NCBI GenBank assembly: GCA_947597925.1
Contig: CANQFA010000014.1
Span: 1-33,882 of the forward strand
Direction: 5' to 3'
DNA length: 33,882 bases
From: an uncultured Clostridia bacterium
GTDB lineage: Bacteria > Bacillota > Clostridia > Christensenellales > Borkfalkiaceae
In this document: piece by piece, positions 22,836 to 33,882 of the stretch
Layout of the letters: each line of letters begins with the position of its first letter
Numbering within the stretch: the stretch's first letter is position 1
Notes under the pieces: generated by a model
Seen by the model: the letters and a program-made list of their open reading frames with translations, nothing else
Databases searched by the model: none
Told to the model about the DNA's origin: nothing
Made by a program: the position numbers and the translations under genes

Positions 22836-22915
22836 CGCGGATTTCTATCTATCAAACGTCTTTTTTGTCATCCCGAGCGAAGCGAGGGTCTCAATTGAGG
22901 GCATAGAAATCCGCG
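22836..22915. repeat. Inverted-repeat element with a TCATCCCGAGCGAAGCGAGG core
   Basis: Perfect 13-bp inverted ends, CGCGGATTTCTAT (22836-22848) and ATAGAAATCCGCG (22903-22915), enclose a copy of the GTCATCCCGAGCGAAGCGAG motif that recurs further right in the same gap. It looks like a small non-autonomous dispersed element. There is no protein-coding gene in the pta-ackA gap. Confidence 0.65.
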
Positions 22916-22997
22916 ATAGAAACCGACTTATGCGCTTTAACTTGCCCTTGTCTCTCGTTCGTTTCATCGGACAAGAAGCGCGCGGCGCAAATTGGGG

Positions 22998-23029
22998 GAA
23001 AAACCAAAAAGCGTGGTTTTTGGTTTTTC
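22998..23029. repeat. Perfect 13-bp hairpin in the pta-ackA gap
   Basis: GAAAAACCAAAAA (22998-23010), loop GCGTGG, TTTTTGGTTTTTC (23017-23029). The stem is AT-rich with no separate U-tract, so it is not a standard terminator, although its right arm is T-rich and might slow RNA polymerase. Confidence 0.6.
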
Positions 23030-23075
23030 AAGAAATTAAAATATTCTCCACGAGCTTCTATCGGATAGAGGCGCT

Positions 23076-23172
23076 CTTTTGTCATCCCGAGCGGGCTGCT
23101 TTTGTCATCCCGAGCGGGCTGCTTTTGTCATCCCGAGCGGGCTGCTTTTGTCATCCCGAGCGAAGTCGAGGG
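23076..23172. repeat. 23-bp tandem repeat (three exact units plus a fourth variant)
   Basis: Three copies of a 23-bp unit (CTTTTGTCATCCCGAGCGGG plus CTG) at 23076-23098, 23099-23121 and 23122-23144, then a fourth (23145-23172) that ends GCGAAGTCGAGGG instead of GCGGGCTG. The GTCATCCCGAGCGAAG(T)CGAGGG motif is a well-known dispersed intergenic repeat in many bacterial genomes. It ends 58 bp before ackA. Confidence 0.85.
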
Positions 23173-23230
23173 ATCTCGGGCGAGGATATATTCGGAAAAA
23201 TTTGTTTTGACGGTTAAGAGGTAAAAAACT

Positions 23231-24433
23231 ATGAAAATTCTTGTGATCAATGCGGGGAGCTCCTCCCTCAAGTATCAGCTCATCGACATGGAAAATGAGT
23301 CCGTGCTCGCGAAGGGCGGCTGCGAGAGGATCGGCATCCCCGGCGGAAAACTTACCCATAAGGCATGCGGCGGCTCCTATGTGCTGGAGCAGGAAATGCC
23401 CAATCATACCGACGCCATCTCCCTCGTCCTGAAAGCGCTGACCGACGGGGTCGGCGGACAGGGCGCGGTCATCTCCTCCATGGACGAGATCGACGCCGTG
23501 GGGCACCGCGTGGTCGCCTCGGGCGAGGCCTTCAAAAAGACGACGCTCGTGGATGACGAAGTCATGAAGACGATGGATGTCATCGCCGAGCTTGCGCCCC
23601 TCCACAATCCCGCCGCCATTCTGGGCGTCAATGCCTGCCGTGCGGTCATGCCCGGAAAGAAGATGGCGCTCGTCTTCGATACATCCTTCCATGCCACCAT
23701 GCCCGACTACGCTTACCTGTACGCCATCGACTATGACGACTACAAGGCATACCATGTCCGCAGGTACGGCGCACACGGCACCTCGCACAAGTATGTCTCG
23801 GGCGAGGCGGCGCGCTATCTCGGAAAGGATATCGGAGAGCTCAAAATGATCACCTGCCACCTCGGAAACGGGTCCTCCATCTCCGCGGTCAAGGGCGGGA
23901 AGTGCATCGATACCTCCATGGGCTTTACGCCCCTCGCGGGGGTCCCCATGGGCACGCGGAGCGGTGATATCGACGTCGCCGCCATCGACTATCTCTGCCA
24001 TAAGAAGGGCATGACGATGGATGAGGGGCTCAACTATCTCAATAAGAAGTGCGGCGTCCTCGGCATCTCGGGCATCTCCTCCGACTTCCGCGATCTCGAG
24101 GCGGCGGAGGCGGCGGGCAATGACCGCGCGCGGCTCGCACTCGACATGTTTGCCTACGGCTGCAAGAAGTACGTGGGCGCCTACATGGCGGTGCTCGGCG
24201 GGCTCGATGTGCTCGTCTTCACCGCGGGCATCGGGGAAAATACCCCCGAGATCAGAGAGAAGATCGTGGGCGGGCTCGAGGCCTTCGGCATCGTGCTCGA
24301 CAGCGCGCGCAACTCCATGAAGAACGACGGGACCATTCACGAGATCTCGGCGGCCGATTCGCGGGTAAAGGTGCTTGTCATCCCCACCAACGAAGAGCTC
24401 GTGATCGCGCGGGAGACGGCGGCGCTCCTCTGA
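23231..24433 (+). CDS. ackA: Acetate kinase
   Basis: A 400-residue enzyme of the usual length. It belongs to the ASKHA kinase fold: phosphate loop VINAGSSSLKYQLI at the N-terminus, family signatures TSFHATMPDYAYLYAI and HLGNGSSISAVKGGKCIDTS, GFTPLAGVPMGTRSGDIDVA, and adenosine-binding VFTAGIGENTPEIREKI. It transfers phosphate from acetyl phosphate to ADP, giving acetate and ATP, and is the partner of Pta encoded upstream. The ATG at 23231 follows a modest GAGGT site. I see no convincing promoter of its own in the repeat-filled gap, so it is probably co-transcribed with pta or served by a weak promoter. Confidence 0.97.
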   Translation: MKILVINAGSSSLKYQLIDMENESVLAKGGCERIGIPGGKLTHKACGGSYVLEQEMPNHTDAISLVLKALTDGVGGQGAVISSMDEIDAVGHRVVASGEAFKKTTLVDDEVMKTMDVIAELAPLHNPAAILGVNACRAVMPGKKMALVFDTSFHATMPDYAYLYAIDYDDYKAYHVRRYGAHGTSHKYVSGEAARYLGKDIGELKMITCHLGNGSSISAVKGGKCIDTSMGFTPLAGVPMGTRSGDIDVAAIDYLCHKKGMTMDEGLNYLNKKCGVLGISGISSDFRDLEAAEAAGNDRARLALDMFAYGCKKYVGAYMAVLGGLDVLVFTAGIGENTPEIREKIVGGLEAFGIVLDSARNSMKNDGTIHEISAADSRVKVLVIPTNEELVIARETAALL

Positions 24434-24479
24434 TTTTTCGGAAATTCCGAAATAGCGGCGAATTTCCCCCGAAAATCGA

Positions 24480-24508
24480 TTGACAAACACGGAAAAATTC
24501 CCTATAAT
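24480..24508 (+). promoter_or_regulatory. Promoter of yceD-rpmF; nearly leaderless
   Basis: A perfect TTGACA (24480-24485), a 17-bp spacer and a perfect TATAAT (24503-24508). The ATG of the first gene is at 24519, so the predicted leader is only about 4 nt, too short for a ribosome-binding site. Confidence 0.85.
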
Positions 24509-24518
24509 TTTTAAGTCA

Positions 24519-24929
24519 ATGATTCCCGAAATCGACATAGCCGTGCTTTCGGCAAAAAAGATCTACGAGGGCAGCCTCTCCTTCGACTTCGATGCGGAGG
24601 CGGGACTTCTGGATCTTCCCTTTGCGGAGTTCGCCTCTCCCGTCCATGCGGAGCTTTCCTATCGCATCCTCGAGGAGGGCGCGGTCGAGGTAAAGGGCAC
24701 GATCGTCTATACCTTGAGAGGGGAGTGCTCCCGTTGCCGCGAATACGCGGAAAACGTGATCGAGGGGGAGGTAGACGGCCTCTTTGAGACGCCGAAGGGC
24801 GACGGAGAGACCTATGGCTATGTGCGCACCGTGCGGCTCGGAGAACTCCTCCGCGATGCGCTCCTCTTCTCCCTTCCCTCCCGTCTCATCTGTACGGCGT
24901 GCGAGAGCGAAGAGCGGGGATCCGTATAA
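24519..24929 (+). CDS. yceD: YceD/DUF177 family protein
   Basis: A 136-residue DUF177 protein. The first half (EIDIAVLSAKKIYEGSLSFD, then FASPVHAELSYRILEEGAV) is followed by the family cysteine motif LRGECSRCREYAENVIEG and a second pair LICTACESEE near the end. Proteins of this family sit almost always in front of rpmF and have been linked to 23S rRNA accumulation or ribosome assembly. I choose the ATG at 24519 because the only upstream in-frame candidate, the TTG at 24480, is part of the -35 box. No Shine-Dalgarno sequence precedes it. The usual C-terminal CxxCGxNLN-type ending is missing, leaving a short tail. rpmF follows after 24 bp. Confidence 0.85.
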   Translation: MIPEIDIAVLSAKKIYEGSLSFDFDAEAGLLDLPFAEFASPVHAELSYRILEEGAVEVKGTIVYTLRGECSRCREYAENVIEGEVDGLFETPKGDGETYGYVRTVRLGELLRDALLFSLPSRLICTACESEERGSV

Positions 24930-24953
24930 ATAGTAAAAAAGTGAGGTGGAACT

Positions 24954-25142
24954 ATGGCAGTCCCGAAGGGCAAACAATCGAAGAGCAGGACGGCTTCCCG
25001 TTTTGCAAACTATAAGGCAAAGGCACCCACGCTGGTCGAGTGCCCCCATTGTCACGAACTGAAGACCCCGCACAGAGTCTGCAAGAACTGCGGCTACTAC
25101 AACGGGAAGGAAGTCGTGGCGCAGGAAGTCGAATCGAAGTGA
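24954..25142 (+). CDS. rpmF: 50S ribosomal protein L32
   Basis: A 62-residue L32 with the typical start MAVPKGKQSKSRTASRFANY and an intact zinc ribbon, C30-PH-C33 and C43-KN-C46. This is the zinc-binding (C+) form; zinc-limited bacteria sometimes carry a cysteine-free paralogue elsewhere. It is part of the large ribosomal subunit. A strong GAGGTGG site lies 5-9 bp before the ATG. It is the second gene of the yceD-rpmF operon and is followed by a terminator 17 bp after the stop. Confidence 0.98.
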   Translation: MAVPKGKQSKSRTASRFANYKAKAPTLVECPHCHELKTPHRVCKNCGYYNGKEVVAQEVESK

Positions 25143-25158
25143 TCTCATGATCCGAAAA

Positions 25159-25184
25159 GGCGGACGTCGTCGTCCGTCTTTTTT
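25159..25184 (+). terminator. Terminator after rpmF
   Basis: GGCGGACG-TCGT-CGTCCGTC (one G-T pair) followed by TTTTTT (25179-25184). Confidence 0.9.
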
Positions 25185-25201
25185 CCCATACGGAGGTTTT
25201 T

Positions 25202-25834
25202 ATGGATAAGAGCGTACTCTTTCGCCTGACCTATGGCGTGTACCTGTGCACTTCGTGGGACGAGGGGAGGCCCGTGGGCTGCGTCGCAAACAGCGCCATG
25301 CAGATCACCTCCGACCCCGCGACGGTGGCGGTGAGCATCCATCACAAAAACTATACCCACCGCTGTATCGCGGACACGGGGTATTTCGCCCTCACCATCC
25401 TCGCGAAGGACTCCGACCCCAAGCTCATAGGGAGATTCGGCTTCACCTCTTCGGAGAATACGGACAAGTTCGAGGGAATCGATTGGGCGGTGCGCGGAAA
25501 GCTCCCCGTCCCCGCGGACGGTGCCGCATGGCTGAGCTGCAAGGTGGTGGACAAGTGGGAGACCGCGACGCATACCGTCTTTTTGGGCGAAGTCTTCGAC
25601 GGCGGCGTGCTGAAGGGCGGCGAGCCCATGACCTACGCCTACTATCACGACGTGCTGAAGGGCAAGACGGCGGTCAATGCGCCCACCTACCGCGAAGAGA
25701 GCGCCGAAAAGGGGAAGTACCGTTGCAAGCTGTGCGGCTATGTCTATGACGGCGAAGTGCCCTTCGAGGAGCTCCCCGAGGACTGGGTGTGTCCCGTCTG
25801 CGGCGTCGGAAAGGAGATGTTTGAGCGCATCTGA
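25202..25834 (+). CDS. Flavin reductase - rubredoxin fusion (high-molecular-weight rubredoxin type)
   Basis: A 210-residue protein. Residues 1-160 form a flavin-reductase-like FMN-binding domain ([20 protein letters not shown], then [20 protein letters not shown]). Residues 170-210 form a rubredoxin-like iron site with C175-KL-C178 and C197-PV-C200. The spacing between the Cys pairs is short ([14 protein letters not shown]): the longer loop of classical rubredoxins is missing, as in rubrerythrin and Hrb-type domains. In acetogens and clostridia such proteins pass electrons from NAD(P)H to flavodiiron proteins or rubrerythrin for oxygen and peroxide removal; that role here is inference from family. 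A CGGAGG ribosome site lies 6-9 bp before the ATG. It is transcribed alone between two terminators. Confidence 0.9.
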   Translation: MDKSVLFRLTYGVYLCTSWDEGRPVGCVANSAMQITSDPATVAVSIHHKNYTHRCIADTGYFALTILAKDSDPKLIGRFGFTSSENTDKFEGIDWAVRGKLPVPADGAAWLSCKVVDKWETATHTVFLGEVFDGGVLKGGEPMTYAYYHDVLKGKTAVNAPTYREESAEKGKYRCKLCGYVYDGEVPFEELPEDWVCPVCGVGKEMFERI

Positions 25835-25870
25835 GGGGACCATGTCCGAGAAAAGGACTTCAAAATGAAA

Positions 25871-25911
25871 AAAAGGCGGCTTCTCTCCGCACGGGAGGGG
25901 AGCCGCCTTTT
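25871..25911. terminator. Bidirectional terminator between the rubredoxin gene and radA
   Basis: A long hairpin (AAGGCGGCT ... AGCCGCCTT, with inner CTCTCC / GGGAGG pairing) with A-rich sequence on the left and TTTTC on the right serves both convergent genes. Confidence 0.85.
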
Positions 25912-25920
25912 CGGTATCAT

Positions 25921-27285
25921 TCAGTCTTCTGGGAAGAGGCACTTCTTGAGTTCGCTCACATAGGTGACGGGCACGAGCTCGAGCTTTCCGCGGAACTTCT
26001 CGCACGCCTTCAGGTTTTTGGAGGGGAGGATGACCCGCCGAAAGCCCATCCTCAGGCACTCATTGACCCGCTTTTCGGCAAAGGCCACTCCGCGCACTTC
26101 GCCCGTGAGCCCGACTTCGCCGAAGACCGCGGTATACTTGTCCACGGCGGTCATGCGTTCGGCGGAGATGAGCGCGGCGCACACGGCGAGATCGGCGCTC
26201 GGTTCATTGAGGCGGATGCCGCCCATGGCGTTGAGATAGACGTCCTGCGTGCCGAGGGGGACGCCGCACCGCTTCTCGAGTACGGCGATGAGCACGATGA
26301 GGCGGTTGGGATCGATGCCGAGCGACATGCGGCGGGGGAGCCCGTAGGCAGTCTTCGTCATCAGGGTCTGGATCTCCACCATCATGCAGCGGTTGCCCGT
26401 CTCGCTGGGGGTCACCACGGCGCCTGCCGCCACGCCGCGGGATTCGGAGAGGAAGAGGGAGGAATAGTCGGAGATGCCGAAGATCCCCTCACCCGTCATC
26501 TCGAAGACGCCCACCTCCTGCACCGAGCCGAAGCGGTTCTTATAGGCGCGCAGGATCTTGAAATTTTCCGTGCGCTCCCCCTCGAAATAGAGCACCGCAT
26601 CCATGATGTGCTCGAGGACCTTGGGCCCCGCGAGCGTGCCCTCCTTGGTGACATGCCCCACGATGAAGAAGGTGACGCCGCGGCTCTTCGCATAGCGCAT
26701 GATCTTGGCGGCGCACTCGCGCACCTGCCCCACACTGCCCGCCGCAGAGGTGAGCGTGTCGGTACAGATGGCCTGAATGGAGTCGATCACCACATATTCC
26801 GCGTCCGAAAAGCTCTCCTCGGCGTTCTCATAGTTGGTCTCATTGAGGAGGAAGAGGTTCTCGGAGTCGAGCCCAAGCCGCTCACAGCGCAGCTTTACCT
26901 GCGAGCAGCTCTCCTCTGCGGAGACATAGAGCACGCGGTGCTCCTTGGAGAGATGCGCCGCGACCTGCGTGAGAAGGGTGGATTTTCCGACCCCGGGGTC
27001 GCCGCCGATGAGTACGAGCGAGCCGCGCACAATGCCGCCCCCGAGCACGATATCGAGTTCGGGAATGCCCGAGGACACGCGCTCGTATTTCTCATATTTC
27101 ACCTGCGAGAGGGGCACTGCGCGAGAGGGACCCGCGGACATGGTCCTGCCCTTTTTGGTCAAGACGGGCTCTACGGGCTCCTCGGCGAGGGTATTGAACT
27201 TCCCGCAGTCGGGGCAGCGCCCGAGCCACTTGGGCGAGGAATATCCGCACTCCGTGCAGACGAACTGCGTAGTTGCTTTTGCCAT
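25921..27285 (-). CDS. radA: DNA repair protein RadA (Sms)
   Basis: A 454-residue RadA of the usual length and layout. It has an N-terminal zinc finger C10-TE-C13 and C24-PD-C27, a RecA-like ATPase with Walker A GGDPGVGKST (94-103, K101), the RadA-specific KNRFG motif (249-253), and a C-terminal Lon-protease-like domain without protease function. RadA is a DnaB-like branch-migration helicase in recombination and repair. The ribosome site AAGGAGA precedes the ATG at 27285. It is the last gene of the rqcP-ispDF-radA operon, 33 bp after ispDF, and is closed by the shared terminator. Confidence 0.97.
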   Translation of the reverse strand: MAKATTQFVCTECGYSSPKWLGRCPDCGKFNTLAEEPVEPVLTKKGRTMSAGPSRAVPLSQVKYEKYERVSSGIPELDIVLGGGIVRGSLVLIGGDPGVGKSTLLTQVAAHLSKEHRVLYVSAEESCSQVKLRCERLGLDSENLFLLNETNYENAEESFSDAEYVVIDSIQAICTDTLTSAAGSVGQVRECAAKIMRYAKSRGVTFFIVGHVTKEGTLAGPKVLEHIMDAVLYFEGERTENFKILRAYKNRFGSVQEVGVFEMTGEGIFGISDYSSLFLSESRGVAAGAVVTPSETGNRCMMVEIQTLMTKTAYGLPRRMSLGIDPNRLIVLIAVLEKRCGVPLGTQDVYLNAMGGIRLNEPSADLAVCAALISAERMTAVDKYTAVFGEVGLTGEVRGVAFAEKRVNECLRMGFRRVILPSKNLKACEKFRGKLELVPVTYVSELKKCLFPED

Positions 27286-27318
27286 GGTGTTCTCCTTATA
27301 GGGCCTCCCCGCACGATA

Positions 27319-28458
27319 CTACTTCAGCGTGCCGAGGAGGACATAGGCGCAGACCGTGATGCCGCGGCCCTCGCCGATATAGCCGAGTTTTTCATTGGTC
27401 CCCGCGGCGACGGCCGCCTCGCAGCCGAGCGCCTTGCCGAGACGCATGCGCATTTCATCGAGATAGGGGGAGAGGCGGGGGCGCTCCGCGAGAATGGCGA
27501 TGCTCGCATTTTTCACGGAAAATCCGCCCCCATGTACCATTTTCATGACCTCGGCGAGGAGGTCCATGCTGTCGGCGCCCTCGTAGCGCGGGTCGGTATC
27601 GGGGAAGTAGAATCCGATGTCCCGCTTACCCGCGGCGGAGAGGAGGGCGTCCATGAGGGCGTGGCAGACGACGTCGCCGTCGCTGTGCGCCGAAAGTTCG
27701 CGGTCGGAGGGGATGACGACGCCGCCGAGCTTGATATAGCTCAGGTTGAGCCGTGCAATGCCGCGGTCCCGCTCCTCCTGATGGGCGAAGGCATGGGTGT
27801 CGACGCCGAATCCCACGCGCTCGGCGGGGGAAAAGTCCTCGGGGTAGGTGAGCTTTCTGTTGCTGCGGTCGCCGAGGAAGAGATGGGACGCGCCCACTTG
27901 AGAGGCATAGACCCCGCTGTCGTCGGTGTATTTTCCGAGGCCTTCCTCTGCCGCCTTCCGATAGGCGCTGCGGAGCTCCTCCGTGTAAAATCCCTGCGGG
28001 GTCTGCAGGGTATAGACGGTTTCGCGGGGAAGTCCCTGAAGAATTTTTCCCTCGGAGGCGAGCACCGTCGTGTCCGTCGCGGGCAGGGCACAGACGCCGC
28101 TCCCGAATTTTTTTATCGAGTCGATGCAGTCCGCGATGATCTTGGGGGTGACGAAGGGCCTGTCGGCGTCATGGACGAGTACCATGTCCGAGGTCGCCTC
28201 TTCGAGCGCGCGGAATACGCTCTCCGCACGCGTCTCGCCGCCGACCACGGTGCGCGCCTTCGGAAAGGGGGTGAGGAGCTTCTCTATCCGCTCCCTGTCC
28301 TCTTCACGGCACGCCACGAGGAGCTCGTCCGCATAGGGGGCGAAGGCAGAGAGCGTGCGCACGAGCACGGGCAGACCGTCGAGCTCGAAAAGGATCTTGT
28401 TTTCGGGCAGACCCGCCCGCTTGCCGCTTCCCGCGGCGCAGAGAATGACGGAGATCAT
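27319..28458 (-). CDS. ispDF: Bifunctional IspD/IspF enzyme of the MEP isoprenoid pathway
   Basis: A 379-residue fusion of two non-consecutive MEP-pathway enzymes. Residues 1-213 are IspD (MEP cytidylyltransferase): the nucleotide-binding start is VILCAAGSGKRAGLPENKIL, with later VLVHDADRPFV and QTPQGF. Residues 216-379 are IspF (MEcPP synthase): metal ligands D220 and H222 (GVDTHAF) and H266 (SDGDVVCHALMDALL), followed by KRDIGFYFPDTDPRYEGADS. In organisms where the two are fused, IspE works between them and is encoded elsewhere. The gene is preceded by AAGGAGG and lies 12 bp after rqcP and 33 bp before radA. Confidence 0.97.
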   Translation of the reverse strand: MISVILCAAGSGKRAGLPENKILFELDGLPVLVRTLSAFAPYADELLVACREEDRERIEKLLTPFPKARTVVGGETRAESVFRALEEATSDMVLVHDADRPFVTPKIIADCIDSIKKFGSGVCALPATDTTVLASEGKILQGLPRETVYTLQTPQGFYTEELRSAYRKAAEEGLGKYTDDSGVYASQVGASHLFLGDRSNRKLTYPEDFSPAERVGFGVDTHAFAHQEERDRGIARLNLSYIKLGGVVIPSDRELSAHSDGDVVCHALMDALLSAAGKRDIGFYFPDTDPRYEGADSMDLLAEVMKMVHGGGFSVKNASIAILAERPRLSPYLDEMRMRLGKALGCEAAVAAGTNEKLGYIGEGRGITVCAYVLLGTLK

Positions 28459-28470
28459 GGGGCCTCCTTT

Positions 28471-28713
28471 TCAGGCGATCACTTCGTAGAGGCTTGCGGC
28501 TTCATCCTTTTTGACGCTCTCCTTCAGGGCGAGGACGCGGAATTTCAGGACCCCCGTGACGAAGGAGATCTCCACCACGTCGCCGACCTTCAGGCGATAG
28601 GAGGGCTTGACGGGGCTGCCGTTCACCGCGATCTTGCCGCCCTCGGCCGCATCGTGGGCGACGGTGCGCCGCTTGAGGATGCGGGAAACTTTCAGAAATT
28701 TGTCGATTCGCAT
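28471..28713 (-). CDS. rqcP: S4-domain RNA-binding protein RqcP
   Basis: An 80-residue S4 protein. MRIDKFLKVSRILKRRTVAH, then GGKIAVNGSPVKPSYRLKVG and the end ESVKKDEAASLYEVI match Bacillus RqcP (YabO) closely in order and length. RqcP binds the 50S subunit-tRNA complex with RqcH and helps Ala-tail extension of stalled nascent chains in ribosome-associated quality control. The ATG at 28713 fits the family start (MRLDKFLK); the open frame extends further upstream into the intergenic region, with no family sequence. The Shine-Dalgarno is weak (CGGGGA, 14 nt upstream). It is the first gene of the rqcP-ispDF-radA operon, divergent from rpoB. I find no clear minus-strand promoter. Confidence 0.88.
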   Translation of the reverse strand: MRIDKFLKVSRILKRRTVAHDAAEGGKIAVNGSPVKPSYRLKVGDVVEISFVTGVLKFRVLALKESVKKDEAASLYEVIA

Positions 28714-28762
28714 GGTTTTTGAAAAAATCCCCGAGAAAAATTTTTTCTGACCGAAAAATCGG

Positions 28763-28791
28763 TTGACATCTTTTGTTTTATGAGGTACAAT
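28763..28791 (+). promoter_or_regulatory. Promoter of rpoBC
   Basis: A perfect TTGACA (28763-28768), a 17-bp spacer and TACAAT (28786-28791). Transcription should start near 28798, leaving a leader of about 210 nt before rpoB. The ribosomal genes rplJ-rplL, which often precede rpoB, are not upstream here. Confidence 0.8.
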
Positions 28792-28797
28792 ATCATA

Positions 28798-29009
28798 CTG
28801 TATCATTATGCTCAAAATGAGGTTCTGTACCTTTCTGCAGGGGTCCGTGCCGATCCTGCGGGATCCCTCAAGGGGTATTATACCGCACTTCACGGCGTTT
28901 GTAAAGGGGCGGACGGAATTTTTTCGGAGCATTTCGATTTTTATCGATGAAAAGATATACTCGGTAAATCGCCAAATGATAACAACGAAAAGAAGGAGTT
29001 ATTTGACGG
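28798..29009 (+). promoter_or_regulatory. Structured 5' leader of rpoB
   Basis: About 210 nt without a convincing gene. It can form CTCA-AAA-TGAG (near 28814) and a stronger AGGGGTCC / GGATCCCT stem (28839-28869 region, one G-T pair). No U-tract follows the hairpin, so I see no classical attenuator. A leader this long in front of RNA polymerase genes could carry post-transcriptional control. The ribosome site AAGGAG (28993-28998) lies 11 nt before the ATG. Confidence 0.45.
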
Positions 29010-33170
<4,161 letters not shown>

Positions 33171-33189
33171 GCAGGGAGGGTGTGAATAA

Positions 33190-33882
33190 ATGTACGAATT
33201 AAACGATTTCAATTCCATTCAGATCAGTATCGCGTCTCCCGAGAAGATCAGGGAGTGGTCGTACGGCGAAGTGACGAAGCCCGAGACCATCAACTACCGC
33301 ACCCAGAAACCCGAGCGCGACGGTCTTTTCTGCGAAAAGATCTTCGGGCCCACCAAGGATTGGGAATGCCACTGCGGCAAGTATAAGCGCATCCGCTATA
33401 AGGGCATCGTGTGCGAAAAGTGCGGCGTGGAGGTCACCCGCTCCAAGGTAAGAAGGGAGCGCATGGGACACATCGAACTCGCCGCGCCCATCTCGCACAT
33501 CTGGTATTTCCGCGGCGTGCCCTCCAAGATAGGGCTCCTGCTCGACATGGGCCCCCGCCCGCTCGAGCACGTCATCTACTTTGCGGAATATGTAGTGCTC
33601 GACCCCGGTACGACGGGACTTGCCTATAAGGAAGTCATCAACGACAAGCAGCTCCGCGAGATAGAGGACACCCTCGGCGATTCCTCCAAGACGGGCCTCA
33701 AGGTAGGCATGGGCGCCGAAGCCATCCGCGAACTTCTCATGGCGGTCGACCTCGACAAGGAGAGCGAGGAGTGCAGGCGCATCATCGAGGAGAACCCCAC
33801 GGGCGCCAAGCGCGTCAAGGCCATCAAGCGCATCGAGATCATCGAGGCCTTCCGCAAGAGCGGCAACAAGCCCGAGTGGATG
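33190..33882 (+). CDS. rpoC: DNA-directed RNA polymerase beta' subunit (5' part, cut by window end)
   Basis: The first 231 codons of RpoC. The start [20 protein letters not shown] and the zinc-binding domain C60-H-C62 ... C75-EK-C78 ([20 protein letters not shown]) are typical, followed by [20 protein letters not shown] and the LL(D/N)M segment. It forms the polymerase core with RpoB, RpoA and omega; the catalytic NADFDGDQM motif lies beyond the window. The ribosome site GGGAGGG (33174-33180) lies before the ATG at 33190. There is no terminator between rpoB and rpoC, so they form one operon. Confidence 0.98.
   Translation, partial: MYELNDFNSIQISIASPEKIREWSYGEVTKPETINYRTQKPERDGLFCEKIFGPTKDWECHCGKYKRIRYKGIVCEKCGVEVTRSKVRRERMGHIELAAPISHIWYFRGVPSKIGLLLDMGPRPLEHVIYFAEYVVLDPGTTGLAYKEVINDKQLREIEDTLGDSSKTGLKVGMGAEAIRELLMAVDLDKESEECRRIIEENPTGAKRVKAIKRIEIIEAFRKSGNKPEWM

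Noticed and set aside
22573..23217. 214-codon frame with repeated CHPERS-type motifs in the pta-ackA gap
   Set aside because: This is the well-known false translation of the GTCATCCCGAGCG dispersed repeat, starting inside pta in another frame.
24480..24518. TTG at 24480 as start of yceD
   Set aside because: It lies inside the perfect TTGACA -35 box of the gene's own promoter; the ATG at 24519 fits the family start.
26608..28722. 704-codon plus-strand open frame
   Set aside because: It is antisense to radA, ispDF and rqcP, which have clear family matches; long shadow frames are expected in GC-rich DNA.

Overview
The window looks like chromosome from a GC-rich anaerobic Clostridia-type Firmicute, most likely an uncultured gut lineage (the Christensenellales/Borkfalkiaceae area is a guess). 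This rests on strong AGGAGG ribosome sites, near-consensus sigma-70 promoters with 17-bp spacers, the pta / ackA / yceD / rpmF run, an rqcP-ispDF-radA operon, an rpoB-rpoC operon, a high-molecular-weight rubredoxin, and a type II-A CRISPR-Cas locus. No 16S rRNA or tRNA is present to fix the taxonomy.

Layout. Positions 1-2070 are a decayed mobile segment: 34-bp tandem repeats, a DUF6291 gene broken near a hairpin element, a second DUF6291 gene, and a Fic (AMP-transferase) gene whose 3' end has been replaced. Positions 2253-9096 are a complete type II-A CRISPR-Cas locus: a tracrRNA on the minus strand lying inside the 5' leader of cas9, then cas9-cas1-cas2-csn2, a leader ending in ATTTGAG, and ten 36-bp repeats with ten 30-bp spacers. 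Positions 9097-10500 are the wreckage of an older array: an AT-rich pyridoxamine-oxidase-like gene inserted inside a repeat, a core-deleted Fic pseudogene, and three decayed repeats around one 30-bp spacer.

Positions 10617-15957 are one self-contained operon with promoter, palindromic operator and terminator: a MarR regulator, a membrane-anchored Ntn amide hydrolase, an unusual ADH-ALDH fusion (domain order opposite to AdhE) and a DegV/FakB-type fatty-acid-binding protein. I read this as a candidate system that takes up lipid amides, alcohols or aldehydes and passes fatty acid to phospholipid synthesis. It is the best candidate for an undescribed pathway here.

The rest is mostly core genome: an orphan membrane protein between two copies of a palindromic repeat, a DUF1508 envelope protein divergent from two FAD-dependent dehydrogenases, tmcAL, pta and ackA separated by dispersed repeats, yceD-rpmF, a flavin reductase-rubredoxin, radA-ispDF-rqcP, and rpoB-rpoC. 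RpoB carries a remarkable 120-residue acidic tail with four repeated (L/I)F-acidic motifs. Two genes (the BaiN-like flavoprotein and yceD) appear to be transcribed as leaderless or nearly leaderless mRNAs.
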